From positions 1 through 8,944 of the forward strand of contig CASEKZ010000026.1 in the NCBI GenBank assembly GCA_949288625.1: a stretch of 8,944 nt of DNA. Direction: 5' to 3'. Shown here in pieces: positions 1-6,189 of the stretch (position 1 is the stretch's first letter; every line of letters starts with the position of its first letter). Under the pieces are notes generated by a model. The model searched no databases, was not told the origin of the DNA, and was given only the letters and a program-made list of their open reading frames with translations. The stretch comes from an uncultured bacterium. GTDB lineage: Bacteria > Bacillota_I > Bacilli_A > RF39 > UBA660. A program made the translations under genes and the position numbers.

Positions 1-6
1 ATCCAT
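1..6 (-). CDS. Start of a leftward gene that leaves the window (first two codons only)
   Basis: Read on the minus strand, a GGAGG Shine-Dalgarno (plus-strand CCTCC, 15-19) lies 8 nt before an ATG at 6-4, followed by one codon (GAT, Asp) before the window edge. A leftward promoter candidate lies at 45-72. This is what a divergently transcribed gene beside rlmN would look like. Only Met-Asp is visible, so no product can be named. Confidence 0.45.
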
Positions 7-44
7 ATTATATACCTCCATAAATATTATTTACATTATTAAAA

Positions 45-72
45 ATATTATTCGTATATCAAAAAATGTAAA
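45..72 (-). promoter_or_regulatory. Candidate promoter for the leftward gene at the left edge
   Basis: On the minus strand a -35-like TTTACA (plus-strand 67-72) is separated by 16 nt from a -10-like TAATAT (45-50). Transcription would begin near 38, giving a 5' leader of about 30 nt before the ATG at position 6. The -10 matches consensus at only four of six bases and the region is very AT-rich, so a chance match is possible. Confidence 0.35.
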
Positions 73-119
73 GTAACTTTTAAAGATAAAGCTTATTTTT
101 ATTTATTTTTGTAATTATA

Positions 120-148
120 TTAACCTTTACTTTTATAAATGGTATAAT
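120..148 (+). promoter_or_regulatory. SigA-type promoter of the rlmN-rpe operon
   Basis: A perfect TATAAT (-10) at 143-148 is preceded by TGG (140-142), an extended -10 element. A four-of-six -35 match, TTAACC, sits at 120-125 with the ideal 17-nt spacer. Transcription should start near 155, leaving a very short leader before the Shine-Dalgarno AGGGAG (159-164) and the rlmN ATG at 172. No other clear promoter is seen before rpe ends, so this one probably serves all five genes. Confidence 0.7.
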
Positions 149-171
149 TAGTGTTGTTAGGGAGTATTTAG

Positions 172-1203
172 ATGAATAGCATTTATAACTATACAAAAAG
201 GGATTTAGAAAATTATTTTTTAAGTATTGGTGAGTCTAAGTTTAGGGCACAACAAGTATTTGAGTGGCTTTATTTAAAAAGAGTAAAAGGTTTCAATGAG
301 ATGACCAATTTAAAAAAAGGTTTAATAGCAAGCTTAAATGATAATTTTAGCATTGATTCTTTACGCTTAGTAACAACAGAGGAAGATGTTGATGTTAAAA
401 AATATTTGTTTGAACTTTATGATAAAAACAAAATTGAAGCTGTTTTGATGCATCATGATTATGGTAACAGCTTATGTGTATCAACTGAGGTTGGTTGTAA
501 TATGGGTTGCCTTTTTTGTGAAAGTGGTAGATTAAAAAAAATAAGAAATTTAGGTGCTTTTGAGCTTGTTTTACAAGTTCTTATGGTAGAAGAAGATATT
601 AAAGATAGAATAAGTCATGTTGTGTTAATGGGAATTGGAGAACCATTTGATAATTATGATAACGTAATGAAATTTATTAACATAATAAATGATCCTAAAG
701 GAATTAATATTGGAATAAGACATATAACCGTTTCTACTTGTGGAATAGTTCCTAAAATAAAAGAGTTTACTAATGAAAAAACAGGTGTTAATTTAGCGAT
801 AAGTTTACATGCTCCAAATGATAAAATACGGGATAAAATAATGCCAATTAATAAGGTGTATAAAATAAATGATATTATATCTTGTGTAAAAGATTATATT
901 AAAAAAACAAATCGAAGGGTTACTTTTGAATATATATTATTAAGTGATATAAATGATGATGCAGCTTGTGCACAGCAGTTAGCGAATCTTTTAAAAGGCA
1001 TTAATTGTTATGTAAATTTAATTCCATACAATGAAACTAGTAACATAAGCTTTAAAAAGAGTAAAAAAGTGACAATTGATAAGTTTTATGATATATTAAA
1101 AAAGAATAACATAAATGTGACGATAAGAAGGGAATTTGGATCTAAGGTATCGGCGGCATGCGGACAGCTTAGAAGCAAAAAAACTACTGAAAGTGAGCGA
1201 TAA
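172..1203 (+). CDS. rlmN: Dual-specificity 23S rRNA A2503 / tRNA A37 C2-methyltransferase RlmN
   Basis: Radical-SAM methyltransferase of the RlmN/Cfr family, 343 aa, the usual length. It methylates C2 of A2503 in 23S rRNA, near the peptidyl-transferase centre, and in characterised homologues A37 of some tRNAs. The [4Fe-4S] cluster motif GCNMGCLFC gives C109, C113 and C116. C102, seven residues earlier, matches the conserved Cys that resolves the RNA-protein adduct, and C330 in AACGQL matches the methyl-carrying Cys. SAM-site MGIGEP (153-158), ISLHAPND (210-217), FEYILL (252-257) and VNLIPYN (281-287) are present. RlmN is preferred to Cfr because GEPxxNYDNV and the LIPYN segment are RlmN-like. 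Slight departures are FCESG after the cluster and GSKVSAACGQL without the usual Asp. The ATG at 172 has AGGGAG 7 nt upstream. It is first in its operon; its stop lies 1 nt before prpC. Confidence 0.95.
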   Translation: MNSIYNYTKRDLENYFLSIGESKFRAQQVFEWLYLKRVKGFNEMTNLKKGLIASLNDNFSIDSLRLVTTEEDVDVKKYLFELYDKNKIEAVLMHHDYGNSLCVSTEVGCNMGCLFCESGRLKKIRNLGAFELVLQVLMVEEDIKDRISHVVLMGIGEPFDNYDNVMKFINIINDPKGINIGIRHITVSTCGIVPKIKEFTNEKTGVNLAISLHAPNDKIRDKIMPINKVYKINDIISCVKDYIKKTNRRVTFEYILLSDINDDAACAQQLANLLKGINCYVNLIPYNETSNISFKKSKKVTIDKFYDILKKNNINVTIRREFGSKVSAACGQLRSKKTTESER

Positions 1204-1204
1204 A

Positions 1205-1948
1205 ATGAAATCATATTATATAACGGATACTGGAAAAGTTAGAACTCATAATGAAGATTCTGTAATGATCGTGAAGAATTTAAGTGGGGAATATTTGATG
1301 GTTGTTGCAGATGGAATGGGGGGTCATAAGGCGGGAGAAGTTGCATCTTCCATCGTGGTTAATGGTCTTACTGATAAGTTTAAGGTTATGGAAACGATTG
1401 GTGAAAAACAAGACGCGGTAAATTGGATTAGAAAAAACGCAAACGAGCTTAATGAGGCAATCTTTAAGTATACTGATGAGTTTGAAGAAAGTAAGGGAAT
1501 GGGAACCACCTTAGTACTTGCTATTATAACTAAGGAGTACATTCTTTTTGGAAACGTTGGTGATTCATCGGGGTTCGTAATAAAAAATAAAGCATTATAT
1601 AAGGTTACTAAGGATCATACCCTTGTTAATTTACTTGTTGAAACGGGAGAACTAACGGCTGAAGAAGCTGAAAATCATCCGAGAAAAAACGTGCTCATGA
1701 GGGCACTTGGTGCTAATAACCCAATTGATGTTGACATATTTGACGTTGATACTGCTTGTGATGCAATTTTACTTTGTAGTGATGGACTAACGAACATGCT
1801 TACTAATAATCAAATTGAAAAAGTTTTGAATAGTGATTTAGGAACTGAGGAAAAAATTGTTAAATTAATTAAAAAGAGTAATTTAAGGGGTGGAACTGAT
1901 AACGTATCCATCGCGTATTTAGAAAAAGAAAGTGGTGAAGATAAGTGA
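1205..1948 (+). CDS. prpC: PP2C-family protein Ser/Thr phosphatase PrpC (Stp)
   Basis: Metal-dependent (Mn/Mg) phosphatase of the PPM/PP2C family, 247 aa, similar to Bacillus PrpC. It removes phosphate from PrkC and from PrkC substrates in the cytoplasm. Family motifs appear in order: RTHNEDS (13-19), VADGMGGHKAGE (34-45, metal-binding D36/G37), GMGTT (98-102), FGNVGDSS (115-122), DHT (137-139), MRALGA (165-170), CSDGLTNML (191-199, D193) and GGTDNVS (229-235, D232). The usual GDSR is GDSS here. I chose the ATG at 1205, one base after the rlmN stop, because homologues begin near TDxGxVRxxNED and a purine-rich AAGTGAG (1191-1197) is correctly spaced. An in-frame upstream ATG at 1136 lies inside rlmN and would add 23 unlikely residues. 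The TGA stop overlaps the prkC start. Confidence 0.95.
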   Translation: MKSYYITDTGKVRTHNEDSVMIVKNLSGEYLMVVADGMGGHKAGEVASSIVVNGLTDKFKVMETIGEKQDAVNWIRKNANELNEAIFKYTDEFEESKGMGTTLVLAIITKEYILFGNVGDSSGFVIKNKALYKVTKDHTLVNLLVETGELTAEEAENHPRKNVLMRALGANNPIDVDIFDVDTACDAILLCSDGLTNMLTNNQIEKVLNSDLGTEEKIVKLIKKSNLRGGTDNVSIAYLEKESGEDK

Positions 1949-3702
1949 TTGCAAAAGGACAAAAAATAAATGATCGCTACGAAATTGAAAAATTAATTGG
2001 CGAGGGTGGAATGGCTAATGTTTATTTAGCTAGGGACACCATATTGGATAGAAAAGTAGCGGTTAAGATTTTAAGAGGAGATTTGGCAGGCGATGAAAAG
2101 TTTGTTAGAAGGTTTCAAAGGGAAGCTCTTTCTGCATCATCTTTATCACATCCAAACATTGTTGAGATATATGATGTTGGTGAAGACGATGGAAATTTTT
2201 ACATCGTAATGGAATACATTGAGGGTAAAACGTTAAAACAATTAATAAAAAAACGTGGCGTTTTATCTTTATCCGAAACGATTGACATAATGCTTCAGTT
2301 GTTGGATGCTCTTGCTACCGCTCATGATTCTTATATAATTCACAGAGATATCAAACCACAAAACATAATGATTAAAGAAAGTGGTTTAGTTAAAATCACT
2401 GACTTTGGTATTGCCATGGCTCTTAATAGTGCTCAGTTAACGCAAACTAACTCAGTTATGGGTTCGGTTCATTATTTGCCTCCTGAACAAGCTAGTGGTA
2501 AGGGTTCAACCATTAGAAGTGATATATATTCGCTTGGAATATTAATGTTTGAAATGTTAACTGGTAAAGTACCTTTTAAGGGTGATACAGCTGTTGAAAT
2601 AGCTTTAAAGCATATGAAAGAACCACTTCCTTCGGTAAAATCAATTAATCCAGTAGTTCCACAATCAGTAGAAAACATAATATTAAAGGCTGCTGCTAAG
2701 AATCCTAAAAATAGGTATCGCGATGTTCGTGAAATGGCTGAAGATATAAAAACATGCTTAGATGCTAATCGTCAAGATGAACTTAGAATAACTTTTAAGT
2801 ATCCTGAAACTGATTTTTCTGATACCAAGACGGTTAGTGCTTTAAAAGAAGAAAAAAAAGAACCAAAAGAAGAAAAACCAGTTGCTAAGCAAATAACAGA
2901 AGAAGATAAAATCGAAAAGTCTAATAAAAAGAAAATAACCATTATTAGTGTAATAATTGGTGTGTTTGTACTTGTTATGGCTCTTGCTGTAATAATTTTA
3001 CCAAAGGTTACTGAATCTAAGGAAATAAGGGTTCCTGACGTTTATGGAATGGAAATATCCGAGGCCGAGGACATGCTTAAGAAAGCTGGATTAAACGTTA
3101 AATCCGAAAAGAAACCAAGTGATGAAGTTGATGAAGATTTAGTAATAGAAACTGAACCAGGAAAAAATAGATACGTAAAAAAAGGAGGTACGATAACCAT
3201 ATACTATTCTTCTGGTTCTAAGAAAGTTGAGGTTGAAAACTACGTTGGTCAAAACGTTTATGAGGTAAAAGCTAAGTTAGAATTGGATGGATTAGAAGTT
3301 ACCATCGAAGAAAAGGAAGTAACTGATTCATCTAGCTATGAAGGAAAAGAACAGTTAATAATTGAACAAAGCGTTGGTGCTGGTGAAAAGTTATCACAAG
3401 GTGAAAAAATAATCTTGTACGTTCCAAAAATATTATCTACTTATCCTGATATGGTTACGGACGCATGGACACTACAAAGAGCAACTGAGTTTTGTGAAAA
3501 ATATGGTCTTACTTTAAAGGTTACTTATAAAGCAACAAATGAAGTTGAGGAAAACATCGTGCTTGCTCAATCACCAAAAGCTGGTGAGGAAGTTTTTGAA
3601 AACGATGTGTTTACGATAGTTGTATCACAAAAAGAAAGTACTACAACGACACCTCCAACAACGACTACAACGCAAGATAGTGATGATTCATTAGGTGAAT
3701 AA
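1945..3702 (+). CDS. prkC: Membrane Ser/Thr protein kinase with PASTA domains, PrkC (Stk)
   Basis: Hanks-type kinase anchored in the membrane, sensing muropeptides or lipid II outside and phosphorylating cytoplasmic targets. 585 aa. Kinase domain about 10-273: Gly loop GEGGMANV (19-26), K41 in VAVK, catalytic HRDIKPQN (133-140, D135), DFG (153-155), an activation loop with T166, T168 and S170 as likely autophosphorylation sites, and GSVHYLPPEQ (173-182). A Lys/Glu-rich juxtamembrane stretch (300-330) precedes one transmembrane helix (331-352). Outside are three PASTA repeats, about 360-423, 428-494 and 495-562; the third is the most divergent and carries a lone Cys (C517). A Thr-rich tail (565-576) ends the protein. 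The GTG start at 1945 overlaps the prpC TGA by 4 nt (GTGA), with GGTGAAG upstream, suggesting coupled translation. Length and domain order match Bacillus PrkC, which has a longer extracellular end. Confidence 0.96.
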   Translation: MIAKGQKINDRYEIEKLIGEGGMANVYLARDTILDRKVAVKILRGDLAGDEKFVRRFQREALSASSLSHPNIVEIYDVGEDDGNFYIVMEYIEGKTLKQLIKKRGVLSLSETIDIMLQLLDALATAHDSYIIHRDIKPQNIMIKESGLVKITDFGIAMALNSAQLTQTNSVMGSVHYLPPEQASGKGSTIRSDIYSLGILMFEMLTGKVPFKGDTAVEIALKHMKEPLPSVKSINPVVPQSVENIILKAAAKNPKNRYRDVREMAEDIKTCLDANRQDELRITFKYPETDFSDTKTVSALKEEKKEPKEEKPVAKQITEEDKIEKSNKKKITIISVIIGVFVLVMALAVIILPKVTESKEIRVPDVYGMEISEAEDMLKKAGLNVKSEKKPSDEVDEDLVIETEPGKNRYVKKGGTITIYYSSGSKKVEVENYVGQNVYEVKAKLELDGLEVTIEEKEVTDSSSYEGKEQLIIEQSVGAGEKLSQGEKIILYVPKILSTYPDMVTDAWTLQRATEFCEKYGLTLKVTYKATNEVEENIVLAQSPKAGEEVFENDVFTIVVSQKESTTTTPPTTTTTQDSDDSLGE

Positions 3703-4544
3703 TGACTGGTAGAGTAATAAAGTTAATAAGTAATAAATGGACGGTTGAGGCTGAAGGAAGGCTTTATGAGTGCTCATCAATCGGGAAATTTAAGTATTTA
3801 AAAGTAACACCGATAGTAGGTGATTTAGTTGAGTTTGATGCTAGTAATAACTTGATAACAAGAATATTACCAAGAAAAAATGAACTTATAAGACCACCGG
3901 TTGCAAACGTAGATCAAGCCATTATCTTAACTAGTTGTAAACAACCGGAATTTTCTAGCAACTTACTTGATAAGATGTTAGTAATAATTGAGTATAATAA
4001 CATAAAACCAATAATATGTTTTACTAAGTATGATTTATTAGATAATACTAAGAGGATTGATGAGGTAATTAGTTACTATAAAAAAATTGGTTATAAAGTT
4101 TTTATAAATAAAAACACGGATGAAATTAAAAACGCTTTAAAAGATAAAGTAAGCGTTTTAACGGGACAAACTGGTGTTGGTAAGTCATCGTTATTAAATA
4201 AGTTAAGAGCTGATTTGAATTTGCCAACTGGAGAAATTTCAAAAGCTTTAGGGCGTGGTAGACATACTACTAGGCATGTTGAACTACTAAAGATTTCAGA
4301 TGGTCTAGTAGCGGATACACCAGGTTTTTCTCAGCTTGATTTCATTGGTATGGATAAAAAAGATATAAAAGATAATTTTATTGAGTTTTATCAAAACCAA
4401 GATAAGTGTAAGTATCAGGATTGTATTCATATAAAAGAAGATGGATGTTACGTAAAGAGCTTAGTGAAAGAAGGTAAAATCATGAGTACTAGATATGAAA
4501 ACTATAAAAGGTTTATTGAACAAATAAATGAAAAAAAGAGGTAA
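3702..4544 (+). CDS. rsgA: Small-subunit ribosome biogenesis GTPase RsgA (CpgA/YloQ)
   Basis: Circularly permuted GTPase that acts late in 30S assembly, releasing when GTP is hydrolysed. 280 aa, normal for Firmicutes. An N-terminal OB-fold (about 1-65) precedes the GTPase with permuted motif order: G4 TKYD (108-111), G1/P-loop GQTGVGKSS (155-163), G2 around TT (189-190) and G3 DTPG (205-208). The C-terminal zinc site is C236, C241, H243 and C249 in CKYQDCIHIKEDGC. The ATG at 3702 overlaps the last base of the prkC stop (TAATG), with AGGTGA at 3693-3698, so translation is probably coupled. The B. subtilis homologue CpgA is phosphorylated by PrkC, so the neighbourhood may reflect a regulatory link; that is established in B. 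subtilis only and inferred here. Confidence 0.96.
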   Translation: MTGRVIKLISNKWTVEAEGRLYECSSIGKFKYLKVTPIVGDLVEFDASNNLITRILPRKNELIRPPVANVDQAIILTSCKQPEFSSNLLDKMLVIIEYNNIKPIICFTKYDLLDNTKRIDEVISYYKKIGYKVFINKNTDEIKNALKDKVSVLTGQTGVGKSSLLNKLRADLNLPTGEISKALGRGRHTTRHVELLKISDGLVADTPGFSQLDFIGMDKKDIKDNFIEFYQNQDKCKYQDCIHIKEDGCYVKSLVKEGKIMSTRYENYKRFIEQINEKKR

Positions 4545-4547
4545 TTT

Positions 4548-5168
4548 ATGAAAGTATCAGTATCAGTTTTAAGTGCGTATGATAGATTAATATATGCTAT
4601 TAAGAAAGTAAATGAATCTAGTGCGGATTTTTTGCACCTTGACGTTATGGATGGCATGTTTGTTGCTAATAAAAAATTTCCAATAGAAGTTGTAAAAGAT
4701 GTAATTAGTATTAGTAAAAAACCACTAGACGTACACTTGATGGTAGATAGTTTAAAAACCGTAAAAGAATATGCTTTACTAAAACCAGAGTATTTAACTT
4801 TTCATGTTGAAATATTAGAAGACTACGAAATCATTGATTACGTTAAATCTTTAGGAGTTAAAGTTGGACTTGCAATTAATCCTGAAACAAAGATTGATAA
4901 ATTAATTCCTTATTTAGATGATATAGACTTAGTTTTGTTCATGAGTGTTGAACCAGGTTTAGGAGGTCAACCATTTAAAGAAGAAGTAGTAGAAAAGGTA
5001 AAGACTCTTAAAAAAATAGCTCCAAAGGATCTAATAATAAGTATCGACGGTGGTGTTAATGATAAAACCGTTAGCTTGTGTAGATACGCTGGGTGTGATA
5101 TGGTTGTTTCTGGTTCTTTTATAACTAATAATGATAATTATGATGAGCGAATAAGGCTTTTAAAATAA
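4548..5168 (+). CDS. rpe: Ribulose-phosphate 3-epimerase
   Basis: TIM-barrel enzyme interconverting D-ribulose 5-phosphate and D-xylulose 5-phosphate in the non-oxidative pentose phosphate pathway. 206 aa, slightly shorter than the usual 215-225. Metal and catalytic residues are visible: LHLDVMDG (29-36, giving H30, D32, D35), DVHLMV (61-66, H63), FHVE (85-88), SVEPGLGGQPF (133-143, the phosphate-loop region usually written VNPGFGGQ) and SIDGGVN (165-171, D167). The C-terminal VVSGSFI (186-192) is the second phosphate-binding segment. The ATG at 4548 lies 3 nt after the rsgA stop, with AGAGGT (4537-4542) upstream. It is last in the operon, the position it holds after rsgA in Bacillus; the thiN gene that follows there is absent. 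No convincing terminator is seen directly after it. Confidence 0.95.
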   Translation: MKVSVSVLSAYDRLIYAIKKVNESSADFLHLDVMDGMFVANKKFPIEVVKDVISISKKPLDVHLMVDSLKTVKEYALLKPEYLTFHVEILEDYEIIDYVKSLGVKVGLAINPETKIDKLIPYLDDIDLVLFMSVEPGLGGQPFKEEVVEKVKTLKKIAPKDLIISIDGGVNDKTVSLCRYAGCDMVVSGSFITNNDNYDERIRLLK

Positions 5169-5218
5169 ATAAGTAAGTTTGTTTTAACTGGTTTAAACGT
5201 ATAAAAGTAATAAAATGC

Positions 5219-5247
5219 TTTACAAATCATAAAATTTATTGTATACT
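5219..5247 (+). promoter_or_regulatory. SigA-type promoter of the infC-rpmI-rplT operon
   Basis: TTTACA (5219-5224) and TATACT (5242-5247) are separated by exactly 17 nt, each five of six matches to consensus. Transcription would begin near 5254, which places about 140 nt of structured leader before the infC start. It lies about 50 nt after rpe, where no hairpin with a T-run is evident, so some read-through from the upstream operon may add to expression. Confidence 0.75.
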
Positions 5248-5253
5248 TATAAA

Positions 5254-5391
5254 GTAATTTTGATATAAAGGAAAGAAGATTGTATTTATCTCACCCGATT
5301 GTAAAATAACAATGGGTTAAACGCCAGCTTATGAATAACAAATTATTATGCGTTTTTTAGGGTGAATACTAATCTTGTATTCGCTTTTTTT
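5254..5391 (+). ncRNA. Structured 5' leader of infC-rpmI-rplT, probable L20-type attenuator
   Basis: The leader can form two mutually exclusive sets of helices. In the OFF state, CCC-g-ATTGT (5294-5302) pairs with ACAATGGG (5309-5316) and a terminator forms at 5362-5384. In the ON state, TAT-c-TCACCC (5287-5296) pairs with GGGTGAATA (5360-5368), nine pairs with one bulged C, which captures most of the terminator's left arm. A third hairpin, AAACGC (5319-5324) with GCGTTT (5350-5355) capped by AATAA/TTATT around CAAA, fits inside the ON closure. In Bacillus the same three-gene operon is repressed by its own product L20 through a leader that ends in a terminator, so an L20 leader is the likeliest identity. 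I identified this by position and pairing, not by matching a known consensus sequence. Confidence 0.7.
5362..5391 (+). terminator. Attenuator terminator in the infC leader
   Basis: GTGAATAC (5362-5369) pairs with GTATTCGC (5377-5384), eight pairs including one G-U, around a 7-nt loop. It is followed at once by seven T's (5385-5391). It ends only 3 nt before the infC Shine-Dalgarno, so it must be overcome for the operon to be transcribed. Its left arm is the same segment that the upstream TCACCC can capture, which supports a regulated rather than constitutive stop. Confidence 0.8.
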
Positions 5392-5393
5392 AT

Positions 5394-5410
5394 GGAGGTG
5401 CTTTAATATA
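5394..5410 (+). promoter_or_regulatory. infC ribosome-binding site with an AUA start codon
   Basis: A strong GGAGGTG (5394-5400) is followed 7 nt later by ATA (5408-5410), in frame with IF3. No ATG, GTG or TTG lies in frame at a workable distance: the in-frame TTG at 5375 is inside the terminator loop upstream of the Shine-Dalgarno, and the first in-frame ATG (5426) is about 25 nt downstream with only a weak purine stretch before it. Non-AUG starts are typical of infC and let IF3 repress its own translation in E. coli. Confidence 0.75.
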
Positions 5411-5935
5411 GCAAAAGAAAAAGATATGCCAATTAATGAGCAAATAAAAGCAAAACAAATGCTTGTTATTGGTCCTAATGGTGAACAACTTGGTATTAAA
5501 TCGAAGGATGAGGCTTTAACGCTTGCTTCTTATGCTGGTTTTGATTTGGTTTTAATTAATGATAAGGCTGAAAATCCAGTATGTAAGTTAATGGACTATA
5601 ATAAATTTAAATACGAAAAGAAAAAAAGATTAAAAGAATCTCAGAAGAAGCAAAAAGAAAATAACGCTGAAACAAAGGAATATCGTTTGTCACCTAATAT
5701 TGATGTACATGATTTTAATACTAAAATGAATAATGCAAAGAAGTATTTAGAAAAAGGTCATAAAATCAAGTTATCAATTCGTTTTAGAGGACGTGAAATG
5801 CAATTTACCGACAAGGGAAAAGATGTAATATTAAGATTTGCAGAAGAATTAAGTGATGTTAGTACGTTGGATGCTGCTCCAGTGCTTGATGGTAGAAACA
5901 TGACGGCTATGATTAGTCCAATAAAGAATAAGTAA
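5408..5935 (+). CDS. infC: Translation initiation factor IF-3 (AUA start)
   Basis: IF3 binds the 30S subunit, keeps it apart from 50S and checks start-codon/initiator-tRNA pairing. From the AUA start it is 175 aa, the normal length. The N-terminal domain (about 7-70) contains INEQI (9-13), GEQLGIKSKDEAL (25-37) and the signature VCKLMDYNKFKYE (58-70). A Lys-rich helical linker (70-88) joins the C-terminal domain, with RLSPNIDVHDFNTK (93-106), IRFRGRE (124-130) and DGRNMTAMISP (161-171). The start was chosen because of the strong Shine-Dalgarno GGAGGTG (5394-5400); the ATG at codon 7 is the alternative and would trim six residues. It opens the infC-rpmI-rplT operon, and a leader attenuator lies directly upstream. 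rpmI follows after 23 nt. Confidence 0.95.
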   Translation: MAKEKDMPINEQIKAKQMLVIGPNGEQLGIKSKDEALTLASYAGFDLVLINDKAENPVCKLMDYNKFKYEKKKRLKESQKKQKENNAETKEYRLSPNIDVHDFNTKMNNAKKYLEKGHKIKLSIRFRGREMQFTDKGKDVILRFAEELSDVSTLDAAPVLDGRNMTAMISPIKNK

Positions 5936-5958
5936 ACTGAATAAAGGAGGAAAATCAA

Positions 5959-6162
5959 ATGGCAAAAAAGACACAAAAAACTCATAAGGGTACTAAGAAA
6001 GTTTTAAACGTTAGAAAAAGTGGTACTATTACTATTGGTAGACCAGGTTCAAGACATAATACCGGTGATAAAAACGCTGCGTATAACAGAAAAAACAGAA
6101 ATGGTTCTAAGCTAAGTAAAGCTGATCAAAACAGATTAAAGAGAATCATAGATACTTTATAA
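5959..6162 (+). CDS. rpmI: 50S ribosomal protein L35 (bL35)
   Basis: Small basic protein of the large subunit, 67 aa, the usual size. It begins MAKKTQKTHKGTKK, containing the family's KTHKG motif, and keeps the later basic stretch and the C-terminal LSKADQNRLKRI helix (52-63) seen in L35. The middle region, RPGSRHNTGDKN (28-39), is more divergent than in Bacillus. AAAGGAGG (5943-5950) lies 8 nt before the ATG. The gene sits between infC and rplT, its near-universal position, which settles the call for such a short protein. It should share the leader control described upstream of infC. Confidence 0.95.
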   Translation: MAKKTQKTHKGTKKVLNVRKSGTITIGRPGSRHNTGDKNAAYNRKNRNGSKLSKADQNRLKRIIDTL

Positions 6163-6189
6163 TTATAGGTAAGAAGGAGGAATTACAAT

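Noticed and set aside
1136..1204. prpC starting at ATG 1136
   Set aside because: It overlaps the conserved end of rlmN by about 70 nt, has no family similarity and no good ribosome-binding site; ATG 1205 fits homologues.
1945..1948. TGA read as Trp (mycoplasma code) fusing prpC to a continuation
   Set aside because: Trp is written TGG throughout, and reading past TGA reaches a stop after a few non-homologous codons, while prkC starts in the overlapping frame.
5173..5200. Possible terminator after rpe (GTTTTAA / TTTAAAC around CTGG)
   Set aside because: The stem is weak and imperfect and no T-run follows it.
5255..5340. Resemblance of leader segments (TAAAG, CTCAC, GCCAG) to the L11-binding region of 23S rRNA
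   Set aside because: The matches are short, in a different order from the rRNA, and the L11 site is not the L20 site; likely coincidence.
5331..5360. Second short frame in the infC leader (ATG, nine codons, TAG) ending at the terminator
   Set aside because: No Shine-Dalgarno precedes the ATG, and the frame lies in a hairpin; better explained as RNA structure.
5375..5407. IF3 starting at TTG 5375
   Set aside because: That TTG sits in the terminator loop and right arm, upstream of the Shine-Dalgarno GGAGGTG; the extra residues do not resemble IF3.
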